Shown piece after piece: positions 35,497 to 44,588 of a DNA stretch of 64,000 bases. The notes under the pieces are model-generated. The model saw only the letters and a list, made by a program, of their open reading frames with translations. It made no database searches and was not told the origin of the DNA. Location: contig NZ_CP103371.1 of NCBI RefSeq assembly GCF_024802625.1, positions 1,426,001 through 1,490,000 of the forward strand, given 5' to 3'. A program made the translations under genes and the position numbers. The DNA comes from Massilia sp. H6 (GTDB taxonomy: Bacteria > Pseudomonadota > Gammaproteobacteria > Burkholderiales > Burkholderiaceae_D). The stretch's first letter is position 1. Every line of letters starts with the position of its first letter.

Positions 35497-36578
35497 ATAC
35501 CGACACATTCTTCGGCGGCGCGCCGGAAGTGAACGCATCGGCTCCCGGGCGCGTTAACCTGCTCGGCGAGCATACCGATTACAACGACGGCTTCATGCTG
35601 CCGGTGGCGACCCCGCAGCGCACGGTGGTGGCGATGAGTCGCAGCGGCGACGACCACTTCCACTTTTATTCGCCCACCTTCGACAACACCGTCACCTTTG
35701 CCTACGACGGCAATGCGCCGCAGGGCTATGGCAGCTATATCGAGGGCTGCATCCGGCTGGTGCAGGCCGAGGGCATCGAGGTGCCGCCGCTGCGCATCTA
35801 CGTGACCTCGGACCTGCCGGTGGGCTCGGGCCTGTCGTCCTCGGCCGCGCTCGAAGTGGCGACGCTGCGTGCCATGCGCGCGCTGCTCGGCTTCGAACTC
35901 GACGACGTCAAGCTGGCCCGGATCGCGCAGCGCGCCGAAATCGAATACGCGCACGTCAACTGCGGCATCATGGACCAGATGGCCTCGAGCCTGGCCGGTG
36001 AGACCAGCATGCTGTTCATCGATGCGCGCACGCTCGAGCACCGGCTGGTCGACATGCCGCCCGATACCGAACTGATCGTGGTCGATTCCGGCATTGCGCG
36101 CAAGCTCGCCGCCAGCAAGTACAACGAGCGCCGCGCCGAGTGCGAGGAAGCTTCGCGCAAGCTGGGCGTGCCGGCGCTGCGCGACGTGCTCGACCCTGCC
36201 AGTGTGGAAGGCCTGCCGTCGCCGCTGCGCGAACGCGCCCGCCATGTGGTGCTGGAAAACCTGCGCGTGCTCGAAGCGGCAGGCGGCGTTGGCGCCGAGC
36301 GCTTTGGCGAACTGATGAATGCCTCGCACTTCAGCCTGCGCGATGACTACGAAGTCTCGATTTCCGAACTGAACGACCTGTGCGAGCAATTGCGTGCCCA
36401 GCCCGGCGTGCTGGGCGCGCGCCTGACCGGTGCCGGCTTCGGCGGCGCCTGCGTGGCGCTGTGCCGGGCTGGCCAGGCGCAGCAAGCCGCCGCCAACGCG
36501 CTGGCGGCATACAACCAACATGGACGAGAGGGCCGGATTTTGCTTCCGGTCCCGACTCAACAGAAAGGACAACAATGA
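35490..36578 (+). CDS. galK: galactokinase
   Basis: 362 residues, GHMP kinase family. Phosphorylates galactose at C1. Signature PGRVNLLGEHTDYNDGFMLP near residue 20, ATP-binding PVGSGLSSSAALEVA, catalytic Asp context GIMDQMAS, and the C-terminal ARLTGAGFGGACVAL are all intact. The ATG at 35490 overlaps the stop of the M24 gene (ATGGTGA), and its own TGA overlaps the GH2 start, so translation is coupled along the operon. Confidence 0.97.
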   Translation: MVNTDTFFGGAPEVNASAPGRVNLLGEHTDYNDGFMLPVATPQRTVVAMSRSGDDHFHFYSPTFDNTVTFAYDGNAPQGYGSYIEGCIRLVQAEGIEVPPLRIYVTSDLPVGSGLSSSAALEVATLRAMRALLGFELDDVKLARIAQRAEIEYAHVNCGIMDQMASSLAGETSMLFIDARTLEHRLVDMPPDTELIVVDSGIARKLAASKYNERRAECEEASRKLGVPALRDVLDPASVEGLPSPLRERARHVVLENLRVLEAAGGVGAERFGELMNASHFSLRDDYEVSISELNDLCEQLRAQPGVLGARLTGAGFGGACVALCRAGQAQQAAANALAAYNQHGREGRILLPVPTQQKGQQ

Positions 36579-38401
36579 GTCAGTTTGAATACCCCCGTCC
36601 CCAGCTGGTGCGCGACAACTGGATCAACCTGAACGGAAAATGGCGCTTCTGCTTCGACGACGACCTGGTCTACCGGCTGCCGGACCATGCGCCCGAATGG
36701 ACCCACGACATCAACGTGCCGTTTGCTGCCGAAACCGAGATGAGCGGCATCCAGGATACGGGCTTTCACCGCGCCGTCTGGTACGAGCGCGAGTTCGAAC
36801 TGGCGGCCGACGGCAAGCGCACGATCCTGCATTTCGGCGCTGTCGACTACAGCGCCCGGGTCTGGGTCAATGGCCGGCTGGTCGTCGAGCATGAGGGCGG
36901 CCACACGCCGTTCCAGGCCGACATCACCGGTGCCATGAGCGAGAGCGGCAAACAAGTCGTTACCGTGTTTGTCGAAGACGATCCGGCCGACCTCGCCAAG
37001 CCGCGCGGCAAGCAAGACTGGCTGCTCGAGCCGCATTCGATCTGGTATCCGCGCACCACCGGCATCTGGCAGACCGTCTGGGTCGAGCAGGTGGAAGACA
37101 CCTATATCGCCTCGCTGCGCTGGACCCCGATTTTCGAGACCTATGAAATTGGCTGCGAGGTATTTGCTGCCGGCCATACTCATCAAGACCTTTTCGTCGA
37201 GGTCAAGATCTGGCACGGCGAACATTTGCTCGCCGACGACTACTACAAGCTGCTGGCCGGCGAAGCGAACCGCAAGATCGCGCTGTCCGATCCGGGTATA
37301 GACGATTCCCGCAACGAAATCCTGTGGAGCCCGGAGCGCCCGACCCTGCTCGATGCCGAGGTCACGCTGCGCTGCGGCGACAAGATCCTCGACCGTATCC
37401 GCTCGTACACGGCGCTGCGCTCTGTCTCGATCAACCGCGACCGCTTCATGCTCAATGGCCGTCCCTACCAGCTGCGCCTGGTGCTGGACCAGGGCTACTG
37501 GCCCGAGTCGTTCATGACCGCGCCTTCCGACGAACACCTGAAGCGAGACGTCGAGCTGGTCAAGCTGATGGGTTTCAATGGCGTGCGCAAGCACCAGAAG
37601 ATCGAAGACCCGCGCTTCCTGTACTGGGCCGACAGGCTGGGCCTGCTGGTGTGGGAAGAGATGCCGTCCGCCTACCGCTTCAGCTCGCGGGCGATCACGC
37701 GCATGGTGCGCGAGTGGACCGAAGCGATCCAGCGCGACTACAGCCACCCCTGCATCATCGTCTGGGTAGCGTTCAACGAGTCCTGGGGCGTACCGAACCT
37801 GACCCTGACCCAGGCCCATCGTAACGCGGTCGAGGCGCTGTATCACCTGACGCGCACGCTCGATTCGACCCGGCCGGTAATCGGTAACGACGGCTGGGAA
37901 GCCTCGGCGACCGACATCCTTGGCATCCACGACTACGACTGCGACCCGGAAAAGCTGCAGGCGCGCTATGCGGTGACCGACCCGGTGCGCACCCTGTTCG
38001 ACCAGCGGCGTCCGGGTGGCCGCATCCTGACCCTGGACGGCTTTCCACACCGCGGCCAGCCGATCGTGCTGACCGAGTTCGGAGGAATCGCCTACGACCA
38101 GAAGCAGGATCCGGATGCCGACAAGACGACCTGGGGTTACTCGCGCGCGCATTCGGCCGAGAGCTATTCGTCGCTCTACCGCAGGCTGTTGCAGGTGGTG
38201 AACGAAACCTTCATGTTCAGTGGCTTCTGCTACACGCAGTTCACCGATACCTTCCAGGAGGCAAATGGCCTGCTCAACGCCGACCGCACGCCGAAACTGC
38301 CGCTGGAAGTGATCAGTGCCGCCACGCGCAATGTGCCGCTGCAAAGAAAGGACATCGAATCGGAAGGGGATGGCTTGCCTGGTGGAACCGGCATGCCGTA
38401 A
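36575..38401 (+). CDS. glycoside hydrolase family 2 protein (beta-galactosidase-like)
   Basis: 608 residues, short for GH2: sugar-binding domain (1-170), immunoglobulin-like domain, TIM barrel. The acid/base Glu is E402 in WVAFNESWG and the nucleophile is probably E503 in VLTEFGGIAYD. There is no signal peptide, so it should act on sugars already taken up. Coupling to galK by an ATGA overlap suggests it releases galactose from a beta-galactoside; beta-glucuronidase or mannosidase activity also occurs in GH2, so the substrate is inferred. A terminator follows. Confidence 0.92.
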   Translation: MSQFEYPRPQLVRDNWINLNGKWRFCFDDDLVYRLPDHAPEWTHDINVPFAAETEMSGIQDTGFHRAVWYEREFELAADGKRTILHFGAVDYSARVWVNGRLVVEHEGGHTPFQADITGAMSESGKQVVTVFVEDDPADLAKPRGKQDWLLEPHSIWYPRTTGIWQTVWVEQVEDTYIASLRWTPIFETYEIGCEVFAAGHTHQDLFVEVKIWHGEHLLADDYYKLLAGEANRKIALSDPGIDDSRNEILWSPERPTLLDAEVTLRCGDKILDRIRSYTALRSVSINRDRFMLNGRPYQLRLVLDQGYWPESFMTAPSDEHLKRDVELVKLMGFNGVRKHQKIEDPRFLYWADRLGLLVWEEMPSAYRFSSRAITRMVREWTEAIQRDYSHPCIIVWVAFNESWGVPNLTLTQAHRNAVEALYHLTRTLDSTRPVIGNDGWEASATDILGIHDYDCDPEKLQARYAVTDPVRTLFDQRRPGGRILTLDGFPHRGQPIVLTEFGGIAYDQKQDPDADKTTWGYSRAHSAESYSSLYRRLLQVVNETFMFSGFCYTQFTDTFQEANGLLNADRTPKLPLEVISAATRNVPLQRKDIESEGDGLPGGTGMP

Positions 38402-38543
38402 GCGAGATGAAACCCGGGGGAGCGCTTGTGCGGGACTGTGGTCTTGCCGGGCGCCGGGCGGAAAGTCGCCCGCCAGCAGGCATGGCTGGGCGAAGCTCGT
38501 CGCCCGGCCAGACGCTGGGGATGGCCCGTAAATCTCCCCACGC

Positions 38544-38569
38544 GCGCACCTGAGGGTGCGCTTTTTTTT
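38544..38569 (+). terminator. terminator of the gal operon
   Basis: GCGCACC pairs with GGGTGCGC around TGA and is followed by eight T, 140 bases behind the GH2 stop codon. Confidence 0.85.
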
Positions 38570-38660
38570 GTTGCACGATTCTACAGGCGCTCCGAACGCG
38601 CCTGTCACGTGTAGCGCATGCCGCCGCCAGGCTTAGCCGCCGCGAAGCCCGGCGCCTACG

Positions 38661-39203
38661 CTAGCGCTGGATTGCGCCGCCGGTCACGTTTATCCGGTCG
38701 CCGCTGCGGAAATCGGGTGTGATGTCCTGGGTGACGACCTGGGTGCTGCCGTCGTCCATGCGCACGGTGATGCGGTAGGAGGCGGCGCTGCCGGTGGCGC
38801 CAGCCGCGCCAGTGCTGCCGACGCTGCCCGAGCTGGCGCTGGCACTGGGAATGACCTCGATTGCCAGCACGGTGCTGTTCGGGCTGGCGCTGGCGGCCGT
38901 GGATGGGCCGGTCTGCGCAGGCGTGACGCCGGTCGTGGCCGTGCTGCCCGACTGGTCCCAGCCCGACGAGCTGGTGGTGCCGGTGCCGGTGCTGCCCGCG
39001 CTGCCGCTGGCGGTGCCAGCCGGATAGCCGGATGCATCGGTGGTGCCGATGGTGCCGCTGGTGCCGCTGGTGCCAGTGGTGCCGGTGGCGCCGCTGGACA
39101 TGCCGCTGCTGGACGTGTCGCTGCCAGTGCCGGCGCAGCCGGCCAGGCCCAGCGCCCCCGCCAGCACGCCCGCCAGGATCATGCTCTGTTGTTTTTGCTT
39201 CAT
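38661..39203 (-). CDS. lipoprotein with Ser/Thr/Gly-rich low-complexity linker
   Basis: 180 residues from the ATG at 39203 (AAGGAG upstream). Lipoprotein signal with lipobox LGLAGC at about residues 17-22. Residues ~25-125 are almost only Gly, Ser, Thr and Ala with TGTTGTSGTSGT-like runs. The end forms a small folded-looking piece (YRITVRMDDGSTQVVTQDI, FRSGDRINVTGG). Likely anchored in the outer membrane. The C-terminal motif resembles that of other small outer-membrane lipoproteins, but I do not name a family. Confidence 0.8.
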   Translation of the reverse strand: MKQKQQSMILAGVLAGALGLAGCAGTGSDTSSSGMSSGATGTTGTSGTSGTIGTTDASGYPAGTASGSAGSTGTGTTSSSGWDQSGSTATTGVTPAQTGPSTAASASPNSTVLAIEVIPSASASSGSVGSTGAAGATGSAASYRITVRMDDGSTQVVTQDITPDFRSGDRINVTGGAIQR

Positions 39204-39364
39204 GACCAACTCCTTGTAATGGATGTTCAGTGGGATGCGTGACGATGCAGCGTGCCACCTCTGGTAAGAGGCACGAAGCGCGTCAGCGTTCCAGCGGACT
39301 CGGGTTGGACGTGAGATGCATCAAGTGGCCTTGAGGCCGGTGAATTTTTTTGCGGCCGGATTTG

Positions 39365-39766
39365 TCAGGGCTGGCGCAAGGGGTCGCGTCGCGGCAGGAA
39401 GACCGCTAGCGCCGTGCTGGTCAGGAGTGCGGCGGTGATATCGATCATCCAGTCGCGCACGTCGCCCGAACGGTAGGGCAGGAAACTCTGCACCAGCTCG
39501 TCGCCGGCGCCCATCAGGCCAATTGCCAGCACGGCTTTTAAAGCGCGCACCGGTGCGCTTCCGGTGCTGCCGAAGAACCACAGCAGGGTCAGGAAGGCAT
39601 AGGTCAGGCCGTGCAGTACCAGGCCGGTTGCGTATACACCGACCTCGGCGCGCGCACCGGGTATCGAGCCAGCAATGACAACGCCGGCGTACAGGACCAG
39701 GGCCAGGATGAGGCGGGCGTGGCGCAGGCGTGGATCGAGCAACAGGAGGGAAAACAATGCAGGCAT
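39365..39766 (-). CDS. VanZ-like membrane protein
   Basis: About 133 residues from the ATG at 39766 (or 145 from 39802). Hydrophobic segments alternate with short loops: LILALVLYAGVVIAGSIPGA, the LHGLTYAFLTLLWFF region, LKAVLAIGLMGAGDELVQSF and a C-terminal ITAALLTSTALAVFL. The GAGDELVQSFLPYRSGDVRD block, with its Glu, Gln and Asp, is the VanZ-family signature. The family relates to teicoplanin resistance in enterococci, but most members have no known role. Confidence 0.82.
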   Translation of the reverse strand: MPALFSLLLLDPRLRHARLILALVLYAGVVIAGSIPGARAEVGVYATGLVLHGLTYAFLTLLWFFGSTGSAPVRALKAVLAIGLMGAGDELVQSFLPYRSGDVRDWMIDITAALLTSTALAVFLPRRDPLRQP

Positions 39767-39837
39767 GACGGCGGGGCGTTGGGCAAAAGCCAACGATACC
39801 ACGCCAGCCGGCTATCAAGCCAGATCCCTCGTGCAGT

Positions 39838-40149
39838 TCAGATGGTCAGCGCCGGAGCGCCGTTGGGGTAGTGCGCGTCGAAACAGCTTTCGCAGTCGGC
39901 GCAAAAGAGATGGGCCATGCGCACACTGGTCTGGCGCAGCACCAGCTTCAGGTGGGTGAACTGGCACTTGGGGCAGATTTCGCGCACCGTGCCGAAGGTG
40001 AGCAAATCGAGCGACATGCCCGCGTCGAGTGGCTGGTCGATGACTGCCTGCGGGCTCAGTTCGACGAGGACCAGGTCGTCGTCGGTGTGCTGACGGCGGC
40101 CTGCAGGTGAGTGAGGCGAAGAATATGTTTCGGATGCACGAAAATTCAT
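39838..40149 (-). CDS. small zinc-ribbon-like protein
   Basis: 103 residues from the ATG at 40149 with GGAGCC upstream. The C-terminal half has CPKCQ and later CADCESC, a likely four-cysteine zinc ribbon. The N-terminal ~35 residues look disordered (SPAGRRQHTDDD). No family recognised. Cytoplasmic. It stands between the VanZ-like gene and an empty stretch. Confidence 0.65.
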   Translation of the reverse strand: MNFRASETYSSPHSPAGRRQHTDDDLVLVELSPQAVIDQPLDAGMSLDLLTFGTVREICPKCQFTHLKLVLRQTSVRMAHLFCADCESCFDAHYPNGAPALTI

Positions 40150-40724
40150 AGACTGGCTCCGTTGCTGTGTTGTCTGGCCCCGCGGATGAGACAAATCCAG
40201 GGCGCGAGCTTCATGATAGCCAAATCTCGCAAGGCTACAAGCGCTGTGGCGAGATTTATATTGGCATGTTGACCATGTGAAAACTGCCTGCCAGCAGTTG
40301 GTGGGCATGAGCCAGGGCCGGACAGGGAGGCGAGGGATGAGACGCAAATCGGGTTGGTGTGTTGCACACTGTGCAGCACACCGGCTGCAACCACGCATAT
40401 CGGTTGCGTGTGTCACAGGTGATTCAAAGTATATGGGCTTATGACGACCATGCTATGACACTGATCAAACGTCGACAGTGCTAACTGAACAATTCGGATG
40501 CAGCGCGATCTCAACGATATCGCGCAGGACGCGCGCCACGAGAACAATCGAGAGGCAAAAAAAAAAGCCCGCTCGAGGCGGGCTTAAAACTATTTTCTTG
40601 GAGGAGAATAGTGGAGACAGGTGCAATTATGCTGCGCCGCCAAATATATGTCCAATTGCGAATTTGGATACCAGACATTGATATTTCGCATATCTTCACG
40701 TCGTTCTCGGTAGCCGAATGGGTG
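40150..40724. other. intergenic region without a supported gene
   Basis: 575 bases, more A+T-rich than average. Apart from the terminator at 40558-40586 I see no RNA gene, operator or coding sequence; the short open frames have no family similarity. It presumably holds the promoter of the zinc-ribbon gene. Confidence 0.5.
40558..40586 (-). terminator. terminator downstream of the SDR gene
   Basis: On the minus strand TAAGCCCGCC and GGGCTT-like arms around TCGA are followed by about ten T. It lies some 140 bases past the SDR stop codon. Confidence 0.8.
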
Positions 40725-41489
40725 TCACTCGCGCACCGCAACGGTATAGTTCAACGCCATCCTTCCGCCGTCCGCATACAGGGTCTGGCCAGTCATGTAC
40801 GAAGCGTCTTCGCTTGCCAGAAACGCGGCGATCGCGGCGATTTCTTCCGGTTCGCCACAGCGTCCGAGCGGGGTACGCGACAAGATGGTGTGGCGCGCTT
40901 CGGGGCTGCCGAGCACGGCTTTTTTCGCCAGTTCGGTCAGGATCGTGCCGGGGCCGATCGCATTGACGCGAATGCCGTGCTGGGCCAGGCTGATGGCGGT
41001 CACCCGTGTGAGCTGGTTGATGCCGCCCTTCGACACCACATAGGGCACCTGGTTAGGAATCGTCAATTCGGCGTTGACGCTCGACATATTGATGATGCAG
41101 CCGCTCTGGCGCTTGACCATCTCGCGGGCAGCCGCCTGGCTGCACAAAAACATTGATTTGAGGTTGACCCGGAGCACACGGTCGAAGTCGTCCTCGGTCA
41201 GGTCGAGGAAGTCGGCCGCGTGGGTGATGCCCGCGTTGTTGATCAGGATATCCACCTGGCCAAAGGCCGCCAGCGTGGCCGCCAGCATGGCTTCCACCTC
41301 GGTTCTCAAGCTGACGTCGGCCTGGTAAAAGCGCGCCGCCTCGCCCAGCGCGGTGGCCGCTTGCGCGCCTTCCGGGCGGACATCGACGAGCATCACGCGG
41401 GCGCCTTCCTGTACCAGGCGTTGGGCGCAGGCCAGGCCGATGCCCTGGCTGGCGCCGGTGACGATCGCGGTTTTGTTGGCAAGTTTCAT
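40725..41489 (-). CDS. short-chain dehydrogenase/reductase (SDR)
   Basis: 254 residues from the ATG at 41489. Classical SDR: cofactor motif TGASQGIGLACA, NNAGI, catalytic Ser in INMSSVNAE, and Y-x-x-x-K in VPYVVSKGGI; C-terminal GQTLYADGG. An Asp at the end of strand 2 (LVDVRPEG) favours NAD(H). Substrate unknown. In-frame starts upstream lack similarity. Monocistronic, with its own terminator. Confidence 0.92.
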   Translation of the reverse strand: MKLANKTAIVTGASQGIGLACAQRLVQEGARVMLVDVRPEGAQAATALGEAARFYQADVSLRTEVEAMLAATLAAFGQVDILINNAGITHAADFLDLTEDDFDRVLRVNLKSMFLCSQAAAREMVKRQSGCIINMSSVNAELTIPNQVPYVVSKGGINQLTRVTAISLAQHGIRVNAIGPGTILTELAKKAVLGSPEARHTILSRTPLGRCGEPEEIAAIAAFLASEDASYMTGQTLYADGGRMALNYTVAVRE

Positions 41490-41590
41490 GACGGGCTTTC
41501 TGAATGTGCAAACAGCAATTGTAGCGAGCCCTGCCGGCTCTTGCATTGCTTGCTACCGTGATGTCCGCGCCACCCCGCGCCTCCCCGCGA

Positions 41591-42112
41591 TTACAGCATC
41601 AGCGGCTTGTCCGGCAATTCGTTGGCGCGCGAGCCATCGGCCGGGAAATGTTGCCGCAGCAGCTCGTTGACCTGCCCGATGGCGGCCAGCGTCGCATCAT
41701 GGAAATGTCCTGCCTTGAAGCCATCGGTCATGGTGCGGCAAACCGCCTGCCAGGTAGCGCTGTCGATCCTGCGGTCGATACCCCGGTCGGCCACGATGTC
41801 GACCCGGTGCTCGGCCAGGTTGACGTAGATGAGCACGCCGCAATTGTCTTCGGTGTCCCATACGCCATAGTCGGCGAACAGCGCCAGCGCGCGCTGGCGG
41901 TTGGTGACGCCGTCCCAGGCGTCGTCAAGGTCGAGCGCCTTTTCAATGATCAAGCGAACTTCTCCGCGATGGGTCTGTTCACCCGCGGTGATGGCCTCGC
42001 TGATGGCAGTCAGTGTAGTTTCAGGAAAGGCGCGCTTGGCTGCGGCGCCGCTACTGGTGAGGTGGCGCCATGTGCGCGTGATGCGATGCTTGATACCGTT
42101 GTCCATGCCCAT
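41591..42112 (-). CDS. TPM-domain protein, second gene of its kind
   Basis: 173 residues from the ATG at 42112, overlapping the previous stop as TAATG. TPM (TLP18.3/Psb32/MOLO-1) domain marks: TLTAISEAITAGEQTHRGEV, RALALFADYGVWDTEDNCGV, and VNLAEHRVDIVADRGID. No signal peptide is seen, so it is cytoplasmic or faces the cytoplasm. The lemA-TPM-TPM order is common in proteobacteria; function is poorly understood, probably envelope-related. Confidence 0.85.
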   Translation of the reverse strand: MGMDNGIKHRITRTWRHLTSSGAAAKRAFPETTLTAISEAITAGEQTHRGEVRLIIEKALDLDDAWDGVTNRQRALALFADYGVWDTEDNCGVLIYVNLAEHRVDIVADRGIDRRIDSATWQAVCRTMTDGFKAGHFHDATLAAIGQVNELLRQHFPADGSRANELPDKPLML

Positions 42113-42954
42113 TACCAATCTCCAGAGGCGCCGCCGCCGTCGAAACTGCCGCCGCCGCCGCCGAAACCGCCGCCACCGCCAAAGCCGCCACCGCCACCGC
42201 CGCGGCCCATGCCGCCAAGTACATTGCCGAGGATGATGCCGGTCGCGACATTGCCCAAGCCGCTACCGCGGCGGCCCCAATGGCCGGCAGACAGTCCTTT
42301 GCGGCGTGGACGGAACATCGAGCGCAGCAGGCTGAAACCGATCACGATCGCCAGGATGCCGAAGATCGAGAATCCGCCACCGCCGCCTTGCGCGGCCTGT
42401 CCTTGCGGTGCTCGCTGCTGCACCGGCGCCGGAAAGGCCTCTTTGTTGAGCAGGGTGGCAATGGCGCCGACGCCGGCCACCAAACCTTCGTAGTAATGGT
42501 TTTGGCGAAAATGCGGGGCGATTACGTTGGTGAGGATGCGTTTCGATTGCGCATCGGTGAGCACGCCCTGGACGCCGCGTCCGGCCTCGATCCGCAGCCG
42601 GCGCAGCGAGCTCGGGTTATCCCGCGCCACCATCAAGAGCACGCCGTCATCAATGCCCTTGCGGCCGAGCTTCCAGGCGTCGGTGACGCGGATGCTGTAC
42701 TGCTCGATCGCCTCCGGTTCGGTCGAGGCGACCAGCAGCACCGCGATCTGGCTGCCGGTGCGCTGTTCATAATCGGCCAGCACCGCCGTCAGCCGTTCGC
42801 GCTGGGCGGCGTCGAGCATGCCGGCCTGGTCCACGACGCGCCCGCTCAGCGGTGGTACCGGCTTGAGCTGGGCCAGCGCAGGGCTGGCCAGCATGCAGGC
42901 CAGCAGCACGGCCCATAGGGAAGACAGTAAGCTCCCTCTGGAAAAAGCACGCAT
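42112..42954 (-). CDS. exported TPM-domain membrane protein (YgcG-like)
   Basis: 280 residues: a signal peptide (LLSSLWAVLLACMLASPALA), a TPM domain (SGRVVDQAGMLDAAQRERL, TGSQIAVLLVASTE, GIDDGVLLMVARD), one membrane segment (FSIFGILAIVIGFSLLRSMF), and a Gly-rich tail of GGGGGFGGGG type. The tail is typical of these proteins. Three bases separate it from lemA. The TPM domain would be periplasmic. Confidence 0.9.
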   Translation of the reverse strand: MRAFSRGSLLSSLWAVLLACMLASPALAQLKPVPPLSGRVVDQAGMLDAAQRERLTAVLADYEQRTGSQIAVLLVASTEPEAIEQYSIRVTDAWKLGRKGIDDGVLLMVARDNPSSLRRLRIEAGRGVQGVLTDAQSKRILTNVIAPHFRQNHYYEGLVAGVGAIATLLNKEAFPAPVQQRAPQGQAAQGGGGGFSIFGILAIVIGFSLLRSMFRPRRKGLSAGHWGRRGSGLGNVATGIILGNVLGGMGRGGGGGGFGGGGGFGGGGGSFDGGGASGDW

Positions 42955-42957
42955 CGC

Positions 42958-43581
42958 TTATTTGCCGAAGTCGACGGTTGGCGCAGTCGAAATCGCTTTT
43001 TCGTTCTCGACCGTGAACGATGGCTTGGTTTCATAGCCAAAGATCATGGCGGTCAGGTTGTTCGGGAACTTGCGCACCGTGACGTTATAGTCTTGCACCG
43101 CGGCGATGTAGCGCTGGCGTGCCACCGTGATGCGGTTTTCCGTGCCTTCGAGCTGCGACTGCAGCTCACCGAAGCGAGCGTCGGCCTTCAGGTCAGGATA
43201 GCGTTCGGAGACCATCATCAGGCGCGACAACGCGCCCGACAGTTCGCCCTGAACCTGCTGGAATTTCTGGAACGCGGCCGGATCGTTCAGCACTTCCGGG
43301 GTGATCTGGAAACTGGTCGCGGCTGCGCGGGCGCGCGTTACGGCCTCGAGCGTCTCGCGTTCGTGCGAGGCATAGCCCTTGACGGTATTGACCAGGTTGG
43401 GAATCAGGTCGGCGCGGCGCTGGTACTGGTTCACTACTTCGCTCCAGGCCGCCTTGGTGGCCTCGTCCTTGGTCTGGAAGGCATTGTAGCCACAGCCAGA
43501 TAACAGGCTACCGGCCAGGAGGGCGAGGGCCAGGCCCCGGATCCAGCGGAAAGAGAAGGAAGTTGCAAGGCTAAGGGTCAT
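42958..43581 (-). CDS. lemA: LemA family protein
   Basis: 207 residues. N-terminal membrane or lipoprotein signal (LALALLAGSLLSGCGYN, a lipobox-like LSGC) followed by the helical LemA domain: EVVNQYQRRADLIPNLVNTV, GYASHERETLEAVTRARA, ENRITVARQRYIAAVQDYN, FPNNLTAMIFGYETKP. All segments are intact. First gene of the lemA-TPM-TPM operon. The family is widespread with uncertain function. Confidence 0.94.
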   Translation of the reverse strand: MTLSLATSFSFRWIRGLALALLAGSLLSGCGYNAFQTKDEATKAAWSEVVNQYQRRADLIPNLVNTVKGYASHERETLEAVTRARAAATSFQITPEVLNDPAAFQKFQQVQGELSGALSRLMMVSERYPDLKADARFGELQSQLEGTENRITVARQRYIAAVQDYNVTVRKFPNNLTAMIFGYETKPSFTVENEKAISTAPTVDFGK

Positions 43582-43727
43582 AGTGAATAATCCACGGCAA
43601 GTTGTCGAATAATCAAAATATACAGGATGTAAAGATATCCTGGCGCATCATCGGGCCGCGCCGACCGCGCCGATGCCTGGCGGGTACAATATTGGGTTCG
43701 CAATCATCGACCAACAAGGGGCCCAAC

Positions 43728-44549
43728 GTGAATTTCATCGACAAACTTGCCGCTGCATGGACCCGCAACGACTCGCTGCTGTGCGTCGGTCTCGATCCCG
43801 ACCTGGCACGCATGCCGGCACACCTGCAGGCCCAGCCGGATGGCATTGCCCGGTTCTGCAAGGCGATCATCGACGCGAGCGCCGACCTGGCCTGCGCTTT
43901 CAAGCCGCAGATCGCCTATTTCGCCGCGCTGGGCGCGGAACGCCAGCTCGAAGACATCTGCAATTACCTGCGCACGAACCATCCGCACATTCCACTGGTG
44001 CTCGACGCCAAGCGCGGCGATATTGGCGCCACCGCGCACCAGTACGCGCGCGAAGCCTTCGACCGCTATGGGGCCGATGCGGTAACGGTCAACCCCTACA
44101 TGGGCTTCGATTCGGTCGAGCCTTACCTGGAATGGGCCGACCGGGGCGTGATCGTCCTGTGCCGCACCTCGAACGCCGGCGGCTCGGACCTGCAATTTCT
44201 CGATGTCGGCGGGCGCCCCTTGTACCAGCACGTGGCGCAACTGGTGGCCGACAAGTGGAACCGCAACGGCCAACTGGCGCTGGTGGTGGGCGCTACATTT
44301 CCTGAAGAAATCGCGCAGGTGCGCAAACTGGTGGGCGACATGCCGCTCTTGATTCCGGGCGTCGGTGCCCAGGGTGGCGATGTGGAAGCGACCGTGAAGG
44401 CTGGCCGCACCCTTGAGCGGACCGGGATGATGATCAATTCATCGCGGGCGATCCTGTACGCGACGCCGCTCGACGGGGAAGATTTCGCCGCGGCGGCGCG
44501 CAGGGTGGCGCGCGAGACGCGCGACGCCATCAACGTGGCGCGCGGCTAA
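43728..44549 (+). CDS. pyrF: orotidine-5'-phosphate decarboxylase
   Basis: 273 residues from a GTG at 43728 (AAGGGG upstream). Final step of UMP synthesis. The longer type of PyrF found in Burkholderiales: [13 protein letters not shown] at the start, catalytic [12 protein letters not shown], and the phosphate-binding end ([25 protein letters not shown]). Stands alone, convergent with sbcB. Confidence 0.95.
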   Translation: MNFIDKLAAAWTRNDSLLCVGLDPDLARMPAHLQAQPDGIARFCKAIIDASADLACAFKPQIAYFAALGAERQLEDICNYLRTNHPHIPLVLDAKRGDIGATAHQYAREAFDRYGADAVTVNPYMGFDSVEPYLEWADRGVIVLCRTSNAGGSDLQFLDVGGRPLYQHVAQLVADKWNRNGQLALVVGATFPEEIAQVRKLVGDMPLLIPGVGAQGGDVEATVKAGRTLERTGMMINSSRAILYATPLDGEDFAAAARRVARETRDAINVARG

Positions 44550-44588
44550 CAAAGCGCCCCTGGCCTGGTGCCACGCCGGCACCGGCCT

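Noticed and set aside
40478..40681. Small gene across the terminator at 40.56 kb
   Set aside because: The frame reads through a terminator hairpin and an A run; no ribosome site or similarity.
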